From assembly GCA_046704245.1 (NCBI GenBank), contig JBJKSD010000019.1, positions 14,302 to 78,301 on the forward strand: a stretch of DNA of 64,000 nt. Reading direction: 5' to 3'. The notes below the pieces were generated by a model. The model saw only the letters and a list, made by a program, of their open reading frames with translations, ran no database searches and had not been told where the DNA came from. This document shows, piece after piece, positions 16,850 through 25,142 of the stretch (position 1 is its first letter; each line of letters opens with the position of its first letter). The position numbers and the translations under genes are program-made. This DNA comes from UBA660 sp046704245. GTDB taxonomy: Bacteria; Bacillota_I; Bacilli_A; RF39; UBA660.

Positions 16850-17712
16850 AATTAGCAAATGAATGGCAAGATTATGAAATATTAGATATGGCTAATGGTG
16901 AAAAATTAGAAAGATGGAAAGATATTATCTTAGTTAGACCTGATCCACAGGTTATATGGCCTAATAAGGGTTTTAGTGACCTTTGGCATAATATCCATGC
17001 TCATTATCATCGAAGCCCCTCAGGAGGAGGATCTTGGGAATATTTAAAAGCAGTACCAAATAGTTGGGTAATATCTTATAAGAATTTAAAATTTAATGTT
17101 AAACCAATGGGATTTAAACATACTGGACTTTTTCCTGAACAAGCCGTTAATTGGGATTTTATGATCGATAAAATAACTAAAGCTAATAGACCAATAAAAG
17201 TATTAAACTTATTTGCTTATACTGGAGGAGCTACTGTTGCATGTAGTTATGCTGGAGCTACCGTATGTCATGTCGATTCATCTAAAGGGATGAATAATTG
17301 GGCGAAAGAAAATTTAAAACTATCTGGTTTAGAAAATAATCCTGTTCGTTTTATTCAAGATGATGTAATTAAATTTGTTAAAAGAGAAATAAGAAGAGAA
17401 AGTAAATATGATGCTATTGTTATGGATCCACCTTCTTTTGGTAGAGGAGCTAGTGGAGAAGTATGGAGTATTGAAAAAGATTTAACTAATCTTATTGACT
17501 TAAGTAGTAAACTATTATCAGATAAACCATTATTCTTTATTGTTAATTCTTATACTAAAGGACTATCTCCATATTTAATAGCTAATTTATTAGAACTATA
17601 TGTAAATAATAGATATGAAGGTATTATTACTTCAGGTGAATTAGGAATTCCTATGTCAAATTCAAAATTAATATTACCTTGTGGTATATATAGTAGATGG
17701 GAAAGTAAATAG
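16846..17712 (+). CDS. Class I SAM-dependent methyltransferase, COG1092/RlmI-like
   Basis: The 288-aa protein has the SAM-binding motif LNLFAYTGGATVACSYAGA (about 125-143) and VCHVDSSKGMNNWAKEN, then the catalytic MDPPSFGRG (about 197), the layout of rRNA cytosine methyltransferases of the RlmI/RlmK type. The N-terminal PUA domain of RlmI is missing, being replaced by a short IIRPDPQ..W-type region. It is translationally coupled to the ABC-F gene (ATGA overlap), which supports a ribosome-linked role. A terminator follows. Confidence 0.85.
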   Translation: MKLANEWQDYEILDMANGEKLERWKDIILVRPDPQVIWPNKGFSDLWHNIHAHYHRSPSGGGSWEYLKAVPNSWVISYKNLKFNVKPMGFKHTGLFPEQAVNWDFMIDKITKANRPIKVLNLFAYTGGATVACSYAGATVCHVDSSKGMNNWAKENLKLSGLENNPVRFIQDDVIKFVKREIRRESKYDAIVMDPPSFGRGASGEVWSIEKDLTNLIDLSSKLLSDKPLFFIVNSYTKGLSPYLIANLLELYVNNRYEGIITSGELGIPMSNSKLILPCGIYSRWESK

Positions 17713-17735
17713 AGTATTTTTAATACTCTATTTTT
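17710..17735 (+). terminator. Terminator fused to an extended -10 promoter
   Basis: TAGAGTATT and AATACTCTA pair around TTT, followed by five T's (17731-17735). The T run flows directly into TGATATAAT (17735-17743), the extended -10 of the beta-helix gene. Confidence 0.85.
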
Positions 17736-17772
17736 GATATAATAAAATAAATATAATAGTAGGGAGTAGAAT

Positions 17773-20163
17773 ATGGTTAAATTTTTTAAGAAAAGGGTTA
17801 TATTAGTATTGGCATTTATATTTATATTATTAATATTAATAGTAAGTAATTATATAAAATTAGATGCTAAAGTTGTTATTAATAATGGGGAAAAAGTTAT
17901 TAATTTTGATGTGACACAGATAAATAAAGAGAGTAAGAAAATAAATATCGCTATCAAAAATACAGGATGGAAGACAGTCAAGATAGAAGATATATTTATA
18001 AGTGGTAAATCATCAGCTAATTTTATTATGAAAAATGTTAAAGATAAAGTAATAAAAAGAGGTAAAAGTATTACTTTAACTATTAATTATAAACCTATAA
18101 CAATCGGAACAACTAGTGCATCATTAGTGGTTAAGACTAATATTAATAAAAATAAAAAATATATAATTGATCTAATAGGTACATCGGTTACTAAATTAAG
18201 CTATACGTTACTAGCTCCTAAAGTACCACTTCCCCCTGTTGCTGTTATAGCGGCCTTTGAAGGAAATAAAATTAGAATAACATGGAATGATGAACCCAAT
18301 ACTCCAGCAGTTAATAATTACAATCTTTATATAGCAACTACTCCTCACATAACAAAAACTAATTCAATAAAGATTGATAATATTTCAAAACCATATCTTT
18401 ATTCTAACTTTGAAGAGAATAAAACCCTTTATTTTGCTGTTACAGCAGTAAATAATGTTGGTGAAAGTAACCTATCTGAAATAGAAAGCATACGACCAGC
18501 ACGAGTATTTTATATTAGTTCTATCAATGGTAAAGATTCTAATAGCGGATTATCTTCTAAATATCCTTGGAAAAGTTTAAGTAAAGTTAATAGTTATAAA
18601 TTTCAACCAGGTGATTTTATTTTATTTGAAAAAGGGACAAAGTATTATGGTAAATTAGCAATTGAGAGTTCTGGTATAAAAGATAAACCGATCACTATTG
18701 GTGCTTATGGTGAAGGCGATAGACCATTAATTAGTGGTATTGGTGAGGTGCCTAATGCTCTTAAAGAAGCTAATTGGACTAATGAAGGAAATAATATTTG
18801 GTCAATATATTATGGTCCTTGGAAAATAGCCAGAAGAGTTTGGTTATCAGAAAAAGAATATGTCAAGGCTGAGGTATTAAAAGATATGGATGCTACCTAT
18901 CGCTGGTTCTTTGATGATACTACTTCTAAATTATATGTTTATGCTCCGAAGAATCCAGCTATAGAATACACTAGTATCAAAGAAAGTAGTGCTACTGAAT
19001 CAGTATCTATGTTACTAAATAATCAAGATTATATTAGTTTAAATGGTGTTGAATTTGAAAATATAGAGATCAATAACGCTGATTATATAACAATTAAAGA
19101 TTGTAAAATTGGTAATGGAGCATATATGGGTATTACTATTGTAGGTATGTGGAATTGGAATAAAGAAAATAGTAATAATAAATCAGATTATGGAGTAATA
19201 AAAGGAAGTATTGTCGATTCTAACTACAATTTAACTTACTATTATGAAAAAAGTAATACGGAAGATGGTATTCACATGAGAAATAATGTTAATCATTGGA
19301 AAATATATGGAAATGAAGTAAAAAATTGGGGTCACACAGGAATAAGCTTATGGCAAGTGGCTACTAATACTGAGGTATCATTTAATGAGGTTTATGCCAA
19401 TACTATGACCGCGGGTGATATATTATTTGGTAGATCTTTTGAAACTAAAGGTAGACCCGGTGGATGTTCATATAATAAATTTTATAAAAACTATGTTTAT
19501 AATACTTATGCTTCTATACAAATAGGTGGTGATTATAATTCAGTATATTATAATATTGTTGATACTGTTAAAAATAGTCCAGTAATCAAATTAAAAGGAG
19601 CCAGTGGCATTGTTCTTACACCAGCTATGGGTACAAATGTAGAATATGTTTCAAATCATAATAAGATCATGAATAATCTTATATATAATGCAGATGTTGC
19701 TGGTATAGATATGCAAGATTGGCATGGTAAGAGTAGTACTAGATATAATGAAATAATTAATAATATTATTGTTAATTGTGGACATGATGCTGATCGTGAA
19801 ATGACTAATGCCGGACTAGCTTTAAGTGATAAATGGTATATTAATGAAGCATCAGCATCAGATCATAATATTATAAGAAATAACTTGATTTATTCTAAAA
19901 CATCTGATGTAGCTATTCATTATCGGGGTGATTTATTAACGGTTGGCCAATTTAATGATAAGAATGGTTCATTTAGTGATATTATAAGAGAAAATTATTT
20001 CTATAATCCAAAATTAAAGTCTTCTCAATTAGGTAAATTTATAACTACTAAATTATTTATTGTTATTGATAATGGCTTTAAAGATATTGATACTACTGAT
20101 TTATTAGGAAATATAGTACCAACTGGTAAAACCGATATTGGTCCTTATGAATTTGGTAGTTAA
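17773..20163 (+). CDS. Secreted right-handed beta-helix protein with Ig-like and FnIII-like domains
   Basis: This is the longest surface protein of the first half of the window (796 aa). An N-terminal signal/anchor helix (residues about 8-26) comes first. A choice-of-anchor/Ig-like domain (about 35-135: INIAIKNTGWKTVKIEDIFISG..., typical of DUF1573/ASPM-like folds) and a fibronectin III-like domain (about 155-240: KIRITWNDEP...YFAVTAVNNVGESNLSEI) follow. From about 250 there is a parallel beta-helix opening with YISSINGKDSNSGLS and many NxI/IxN turns. Such helices occur in polysaccharide lyases, glycosidases and adhesins; no clear catalytic triad is visible to me. It has its own promoter and GGGAG ribosome site. 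Confidence 0.8.
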   Translation: MVKFFKKRVILVLAFIFILLILIVSNYIKLDAKVVINNGEKVINFDVTQINKESKKINIAIKNTGWKTVKIEDIFISGKSSANFIMKNVKDKVIKRGKSITLTINYKPITIGTTSASLVVKTNINKNKKYIIDLIGTSVTKLSYTLLAPKVPLPPVAVIAAFEGNKIRITWNDEPNTPAVNNYNLYIATTPHITKTNSIKIDNISKPYLYSNFEENKTLYFAVTAVNNVGESNLSEIESIRPARVFYISSINGKDSNSGLSSKYPWKSLSKVNSYKFQPGDFILFEKGTKYYGKLAIESSGIKDKPITIGAYGEGDRPLISGIGEVPNALKEANWTNEGNNIWSIYYGPWKIARRVWLSEKEYVKAEVLKDMDATYRWFFDDTTSKLYVYAPKNPAIEYTSIKESSATESVSMLLNNQDYISLNGVEFENIEINNADYITIKDCKIGNGAYMGITIVGMWNWNKENSNNKSDYGVIKGSIVDSNYNLTYYYEKSNTEDGIHMRNNVNHWKIYGNEVKNWGHTGISLWQVATNTEVSFNEVYANTMTAGDILFGRSFETKGRPGGCSYNKFYKNYVYNTYASIQIGGDYNSVYYNIVDTVKNSPVIKLKGASGIVLTPAMGTNVEYVSNHNKIMNNLIYNADVAGIDMQDWHGKSSTRYNEIINNIIVNCGHDADREMTNAGLALSDKWYINEASASDHNIIRNNLIYSKTSDVAIHYRGDLLTVGQFNDKNGSFSDIIRENYFYNPKLKSSQLGKFITTKLFIVIDNGFKDIDTTDLLGNIVPTGKTDIGPYEFGS

Positions 20164-20179
20164 TAGTAAGAAGGTAAAT

Positions 20180-21112
20180 ATGGTTACTAAAAAACAAATA
20201 ATTACGTATAGTAAACAAATTAATATAGATCTGATAGGATTCACCAATAGTGATATATGTTATCCTCTAATACCTAAATTAGAATTAAGTAAAAGATTAA
20301 AATATTATTCACCATTTATTAAAGGTAGTATTAAAGAAAGAATAAATCCTAGATTATTGATGGATAATGCTAAAACTATTATTGTAATAGGTATGGCTTA
20401 TCCTAAAACATGTGATAGATTAGATAATATAACTAAAGATGAAGTATATTTTGGCAATAGTTCATGGGGCATTGATTATCATATAGTGTTAAAAGAAAAG
20501 ATGGAACAACTATGTAATTATATTAAAACCATAACTAATAATTTAGAATATAAAATATTAGTAGATACATTACCATTAGATGATCGTTATTTAGCATATA
20601 AAGCGGGATTAGGTTTTTATGGTAAACATAACTTGTTAATTAACCTAAAGTATGGTTCTTATTTCTTTATAGGTATAATCTTAACCAATCTAGATATAGA
20701 AACAGATAAACCATTAACTTTAACTTGTTCTAACTGTAATAAGTGTTTAGATGAATGTCCTACTAAAGCTATTAATGATAAAGGTATTCTAAATAGTAAT
20801 AAATGTTTATCTTATCTTACTCAAAAGAAGGGAACATTAACTAAAAATGAAATAAAAGTTATGAATCAATGTATCTATGGCTGTGATATATGTCAAAGAG
20901 TATGTCCATATAATAAAACCATTGATAATCATAACCATAAAGAATTTGAACCCTCAAATATAGAATTTATCAATATCAATGATTATCAATCTTTAACTAA
21001 TAAAGAATTCAAAAATAAATATGGTAAATTATCAGGTTCATGGCGAAGTAGACAGATAATAGAAAGAAATATAAAAATATATAAAGATATTATGAATAAT
21101 ACATTAAAATAA
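20180..21112 (+). CDS. queG: Epoxyqueuosine reductase
   Basis: The protein is about 310 aa. An N-terminal DUF1730 domain (YPKTCDRL..., LVDTLPLDDRYLAYKAGLGFYGKHNLLI) is followed by two [4Fe-4S] ferredoxin motifs: CSNCNKCLDECPTKAI and CDICQRVCPYN with an extra Cys (CIYGCD). The ending SGSWRSRQIIERN is typical. QueG reduces epoxyqueuosine to queuosine in tRNA with a cobalamin cofactor. The ATG at 20180 follows AAGAAGG; an earlier in-frame ATG at 20138 lies inside the upstream gene. No other queuosine gene is in this window, so the tRNA precursor may depend on salvage. Confidence 0.9.
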   Translation: MVTKKQIITYSKQINIDLIGFTNSDICYPLIPKLELSKRLKYYSPFIKGSIKERINPRLLMDNAKTIIVIGMAYPKTCDRLDNITKDEVYFGNSSWGIDYHIVLKEKMEQLCNYIKTITNNLEYKILVDTLPLDDRYLAYKAGLGFYGKHNLLINLKYGSYFFIGIILTNLDIETDKPLTLTCSNCNKCLDECPTKAINDKGILNSNKCLSYLTQKKGTLTKNEIKVMNQCIYGCDICQRVCPYNKTIDNHNHKEFEPSNIEFININDYQSLTNKEFKNKYGKLSGSWRSRQIIERNIKIYKDIMNNTLK

Positions 21113-21141
21113 TATTAATATATTTCATTAATATTATTTTT
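21106..21141 (+). terminator. Terminator of queG
   Basis: AAAATAATATTAAT (21106-21119) and ATTAATATTATTTT (21127-21140) form a perfect 14-bp AT stem ending in T's. Confidence 0.75.
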
Positions 21142-21167
21142 GTGGTAAAATAATTATAGGTGATAAT

Positions 21168-21698
21168 ATGGGAATAAGAGGTAATAAAATAGCAATGAAA
21201 AACTATATTATTTATGCTGCTATAGTAATAGTAACAATAGTTCTTTTGTTATATTTTAGAACTTGGTATCGAACATATAAAACTCATCTATTAACTATTC
21301 CAGTTATAAATGGATATCTATCAGAGGTAAAATATGAAGAATTAGATAATTATATACTAGAGAATCCGGATTTTACTCTTTATATGTGTACTACTGATGA
21401 AGATAAATGCCGAGACTTTGAAAAAGACTTTAAAAAGACCGTTAAAAAATATAATTTAAAAGATCAAATGATCTATTTAAATCTTAATGATTATGTTAAA
21501 AATAATAATAAAACATTATTAGATACTAAAATGGGAGTTTCTAAAGTAATGAAACAAGAAACATTTTTTAGTTCTTATCCATCTATCTCTATCTTTAAAG
21601 ATAAAGAATTATACGATATCCTAATAATTAATGGTGGGGTAGATATGGATGATGTAATTCAATTCTTAGAAGAACATGAAGTAATATTAGAGCAATAG
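21168..21698 (+). CDS. Membrane-anchored thioredoxin-fold-like protein lacking CxxC
   Basis: The 176-aa protein has one N-terminal membrane helix (about 10-30), then a hydrophilic domain with the outline of a thioredoxin fold: FTLYMCTTDEDKCRDF, a beta strand MIYLNLNDYV, SYPSISIFKDKELYD in the cis-Pro position, and a C-terminal helix. The two Cys are six residues apart rather than CxxC, so redox function is doubtful; bacteriocin-accessory and similar Trx-like proteins share this shape. AGGTGATAAT supports the start at 21168. It resembles in layout the Trx-like anchor protein at 30755-31225 (minus). Confidence 0.6.
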   Translation: MGIRGNKIAMKNYIIYAAIVIVTIVLLLYFRTWYRTYKTHLLTIPVINGYLSEVKYEELDNYILENPDFTLYMCTTDEDKCRDFEKDFKKTVKKYNLKDQMIYLNLNDYVKNNNKTLLDTKMGVSKVMKQETFFSSYPSISIFKDKELYDILIINGGVDMDDVIQFLEEHEVILEQ

Positions 21699-21728
21699 CT
21701 CTAATATTTTTAAATATTATTAATAAAG

Positions 21729-21757
21729 TTGACTATATTAATAAAATAGTATATTAT
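21729..21757 (+). promoter_or_regulatory. Promoter of the gatCAB-aspS-trmL operon
   Basis: -35 TTGACT (21729-21734), a 17-bp spacer and -10 TATTAT (21752-21757) stand just upstream of the T-box leader. Confidence 0.75.
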
Positions 21758-21764
21758 TATACAT

Positions 21765-21990
21765 AAATAAAGGCGGCGAAATGGCGAGTAATATTAATGA
21801 TTTAATAGAGAGTTCGTGGTTGGTGAAAACGAATAAATAATTAATATGAAAAACACCATGGAGTTATATATTTGAATTAAGTAGGATATATCGGTTAATT
21901 ACCGTTACCAAATAGAGATGTCAGTTCGATAAGAAGGGTGGTACCGCGATTATATTGCCCCTTAATCTAATTGACTTTTTTATTTTTTAG
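21765..21990 (+). promoter_or_regulatory. T-box leader, Asn specifier (AAC), controlling gatCAB-aspS
   Basis: The conserved T-box AAGGGTGGTACCGCG is at 21934-21948. Upstream, the Stem I region contains AGAGAG...GTTGGTGAAAAC, followed by a specifier segment GAAAAACACCATGGAG. In the usual GAA-NNN-ACC context the codon is AAC (21852-21854), for Asn. Distal to the T-box, CCCCTTAATCTAATTGAC pairs with GTCAGTTCGATAAGAAGGG (about 21920-21938) to form the terminator, followed by TTTTTT at 21979-21984. Uncharged tRNA-Asn would pair with the specifier and the T-box bulge, favouring antitermination. This fits the downstream genes, which make Asn-tRNA from Asp-tRNA(Asn). Confidence 0.9.
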
Positions 21991-22004
21991 GGAAGAGGGA
22001 TAAA

Positions 22005-22295
22005 ATGATTAGTAAAGAAAGTTTAAAAAAATATGCAGCTAGATTAATGTTTGATATGAGTGATGATGAATATGAAACATTACAACAAGAATTTGAGATA
22101 ATTATTAAACAGATGGAAAGAATTGAAAAAATTGAGAACATAAAGGAAGTTGAACCATTAATGTTTCCTTTTGTTACTGGAAAAAATAAACAAAGAGAAG
22201 ATGAAATTGGTGAATATTTAACAGTCGATGAAGTTTTAGCTAACTGTAAACACCAAATTGATGATCAAGTTAAAGTACCAAAGGTGGTGGAATAA
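22005..22295 (+). CDS. gatC: Asp/Glu-tRNA(Asn/Gln) amidotransferase subunit C
   Basis: The 96-aa protein has the family pattern: KESLKKYAARLMFDMSDDE at the N-terminus and the central EIIIKQMERIEKIENIKEVEPLMFPF, which wraps around GatA. The ending DEVLANCKHQIDDQVKVPKVVE is also typical. It stabilises the GatA-GatB complex. It is first in the operon and overlaps gatA by one base (TAATG). Confidence 0.92.
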   Translation: MISKESLKKYAARLMFDMSDDEYETLQQEFEIIIKQMERIEKIENIKEVEPLMFPFVTGKNKQREDEIGEYLTVDEVLANCKHQIDDQVKVPKVVE

Positions 22296-23722
22296 TGATT
22301 AAAGAGTTAAGAGCAAAATTAGATAAAGGAGTAGTTGCTTCTGAACAATTATTTGATGAAGCTATAAAAAAAGCTCATCAATATCAAAATGATTATAATT
22401 GTTTTGTTACGATTATTGATAAATATAAAAATAATGGTAAAGAGAAAACTTTATTAACCGGCATTCCATATTCACTTAAAGATAATTTTTCAACTAGGGG
22501 TATTTTAACTACGGCTTCTTCTAATATATTAAAAGATTATGTACCAGTATACGATGCTACTGTATATAAAAAATTAAAAGAAGCAGGGGCTATCTTAGTT
22601 GGTAAAACAGTCTTAGATGAATTAGCAATGGGAGGAACTGGTACTACTGGGCATACAGGTATAGTAAGAAACCCTTTTGATAAAGAAAGAATGATTGGGG
22701 GATCTTCTTCGGGAAGTGCTGCTAGTGTAGCGTTGGGTATTGTGCCATTTAGTATTGGATCAGATACTGGAGATTCAGTTAGAAAACCAGCTGCTTTTAG
22801 TGGGACAGTAGGTTTTAAACCTACTTATGGTAGGATTTCTAGATATGGCTTATTTGCTTTTGCATCTAGTTTAGATCACGTTGGTTGCATTACTAGTTCA
22901 GTCGAAGATGCAGCTATTGTTACTGATATATTAAAAGGTCAAGATCAATATGATATGACTACTTTAGAAGATGATAATAAGCATTATCTTGATAGTATTA
23001 ATAATGATATTAAGGGAAAGAAATTATTCTATATTAAAGAAGCATGTAATTTAAATAGTTATGATAATCCTGATGAAGAATTGATAAAAGTTATTGATAA
23101 TTTTAATAAAGTTATCGATATGTGTAAAAAAATAGGATTTGAAGTAACAGAAGTTTCTATTGATAAAAATATCTTATCAGCTTTATATCCATCTTATATG
23201 GCTATCTCTTGTGCTGAGGTTACTAGTAATAATGCTAACTTAACAGGAATTCAATTTGGGCCTCGTGGTGAAGGAGAAACAGTTGATGAAATAATGTTTA
23301 CCGCTAGGACTAAAGGTTTTTCAGAGCTTATTAAAAGAAGATTTGTTTTAGGAAGTTATATTTTACAAAGAGAAAATCAAGAAAAATTATTTTTAAATGC
23401 TGGTCGCATTAGAAGATTAATAGTGAATAAGATGCATGAATTATTTAAAGAGTATGATGGATTAATATTACCATCAGCTAGTGGTATAGCACCTAAACTT
23501 AGTGAACAATCAGATCGTTTATCTGATAAGTATTTAATCTTAGAAAATCATCTAGTTATAGGTAACTTTGGTGGTTTTCCTAGTATAACTATTCCAAGTG
23601 GATTTATTAATAAGATGCCTATTGGCATTAATATTACTGGTGAGATATTAAAAGATGATCTTGTTTTAAATATGGCTTATAAGATAGAACAAGGTTTAAA
23701 GGAGATGAACGATAATGTATAA
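22295..23722 (+). CDS. gatA: Asp/Glu-tRNA(Asn/Gln) amidotransferase subunit A (amidase)
   Basis: The 475-aa amidase-signature enzyme has the catalytic Lys in GIPYSLKDN (about 58), the cis-Ser in GGSSSGSAAS (about 130-138), and the nucleophile Ser in SDTGDSVRKPAAFSG (about 155). It releases ammonia from glutamine for amidation of Asp-tRNA(Asn). The GDSVRKP version of the usual GGSIRQP motif is, to my knowledge, seen in Mollicutes and relatives, a useful hint to the lineage. It overlaps gatB by 8 bp. Confidence 0.95.
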   Translation: MIKELRAKLDKGVVASEQLFDEAIKKAHQYQNDYNCFVTIIDKYKNNGKEKTLLTGIPYSLKDNFSTRGILTTASSNILKDYVPVYDATVYKKLKEAGAILVGKTVLDELAMGGTGTTGHTGIVRNPFDKERMIGGSSSGSAASVALGIVPFSIGSDTGDSVRKPAAFSGTVGFKPTYGRISRYGLFAFASSLDHVGCITSSVEDAAIVTDILKGQDQYDMTTLEDDNKHYLDSINNDIKGKKLFYIKEACNLNSYDNPDEELIKVIDNFNKVIDMCKKIGFEVTEVSIDKNILSALYPSYMAISCAEVTSNNANLTGIQFGPRGEGETVDEIMFTARTKGFSELIKRRFVLGSYILQRENQEKLFLNAGRIRRLIVNKMHELFKEYDGLILPSASGIAPKLSEQSDRLSDKYLILENHLVIGNFGGFPSITIPSGFINKMPIGINITGEILKDDLVLNMAYKIEQGLKEMNDNV

Positions 23723-25139
23723 AGTAGTTATTGGTTTAGAAGTACACTGTGAATTATCAACTAAATCTAAAAACTTTTCAGCTTCTCCTAATGAATATTC
23801 TAATGAAGCTAATATAAATGTATCTGCTATTGATTTAGGTCTTCCTGGTATTCTTCCCTCTGTTAATAAAGAAGCAAGCCGTAAAGCCCTAAAAACAGCG
23901 TTAGCTTTAAATTGCGAACTACCTAATGAAATAATATTTGATCGTAAGAATTATTTTTATCCAGATCTACCTAAAGGTTATCAAATTACTCAAGTAAAAA
24001 AACCAATGGGCCGTAATGGTTATCTAACTTTTATTGTCAATGATTATGAAAAAAGAGTCGATATTCATCAATTACATCTAGAAGAAGATACAGCTAGTTT
24101 AGAACATCGCTCTAGTTATTCATTAATTAATTATAACCGTGCTGGAGTACCATTATTAGAGATAGTAACTGAACCCTGTATAAATTCTGCTGATGAAGCT
24201 ATCGGTTTCTTAGAGGCCTTAAGAGATTTATTCCTCTATTGTGAAGTAAGTGAAGCTAGAACTGATAAGGGACAAATGCGTTGTGATGTCAACATATCAC
24301 TAATGAAAGAGGATGCTAAAGAATTAGGAACTAAAGTAGAATTAAAGAACATCAATTCTCTTACTAGTGTCAAAGCCGCTATTGATTATGAAATAAAAAG
24401 ACAAACGGAAATATTAGATGATGGCAATAAAGTAATTCAAGAAACTAGAAGAATTGCTGAAGATTTAAAAACTTATCCAATGAGAGAAAAAGTTGATGCT
24501 ATTGATTATAAATACTTTACGGAACCTAATTTACCACCAATAGCTATTACTGATGATTATATAAAAGAAATAAATGATGAAATTCCTATGTTACAATATG
24601 AGAGAATCCAAAAATATACTAACGAATATGGATTATCTAGATATGATGCTGTTGTCTTAACTAAAGAAAGGGCTATAGCCGAATATTTTGAAGAAGTACT
24701 TTTCTATATTGATGATCCTAAATTAGTAGCTAATTGGGTAACATCAGTGGTCTTAAGCTCTATTAATAAATTAGAAGTAAATATTAAAGACTTTTTTATC
24801 ACTCCTGAAATGTTATCAGGTGTTATGAAATATGTAATGGATGATAAATTATCGTTTATTCATGCTAAAGAAATAATATATGAAGCTTTAAAAAAGAAAA
24901 TTGATCCTAACACTATTATTGTAGAAAAAGATATTAGTCAAATAACTGATGAAGAAGAAATATTAAAATATGTTAATGAAATAATAAATGAAAATGATAA
25001 ACAAGTATTAGAATATCTTAATGGTAAAGATTATGTAGCTCATTATTTTGTAGGCCAAGTTATGAAAAAAACCAATAGTCAAGCAAATCCTAAAATAGCA
25101 TTAAAATTAATAAAAGAAGAATTAGAAAAAAGGAGGTAA
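23715..25139 (+). CDS. gatB: Asp/Glu-tRNA(Asn/Gln) amidotransferase subunit B
   Basis: This 474-aa protein opens VVIGLEVHCELSTKSKNFS and has DLPKGYQITQ, GVPLLEIVTEP, and RCDVNISL (kinase-like core that phosphorylates the aminoacyl group), then a helical YqeY-like tail (about 330-474, KKTNSQANPKIALKLIKEEL) that holds tRNA. It uses GatA's ammonia to convert Asp-tRNA(Asn) to Asn-tRNA(Asn). It starts inside the end of gatA and ends at a ribosome site (AAGGAGG) for aspS. Confidence 0.95.
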   Translation: MYKVVIGLEVHCELSTKSKNFSASPNEYSNEANINVSAIDLGLPGILPSVNKEASRKALKTALALNCELPNEIIFDRKNYFYPDLPKGYQITQVKKPMGRNGYLTFIVNDYEKRVDIHQLHLEEDTASLEHRSSYSLINYNRAGVPLLEIVTEPCINSADEAIGFLEALRDLFLYCEVSEARTDKGQMRCDVNISLMKEDAKELGTKVELKNINSLTSVKAAIDYEIKRQTEILDDGNKVIQETRRIAEDLKTYPMREKVDAIDYKYFTEPNLPPIAITDDYIKEINDEIPMLQYERIQKYTNEYGLSRYDAVVLTKERAIAEYFEEVLFYIDDPKLVANWVTSVVLSSINKLEVNIKDFFITPEMLSGVMKYVMDDKLSFIHAKEIIYEALKKKIDPNTIIVEKDISQITDEEEILKYVNEIINENDKQVLEYLNGKDYVAHYFVGQVMKKTNSQANPKIALKLIKEELEKRR

Positions 25140-25142
25140 TAT

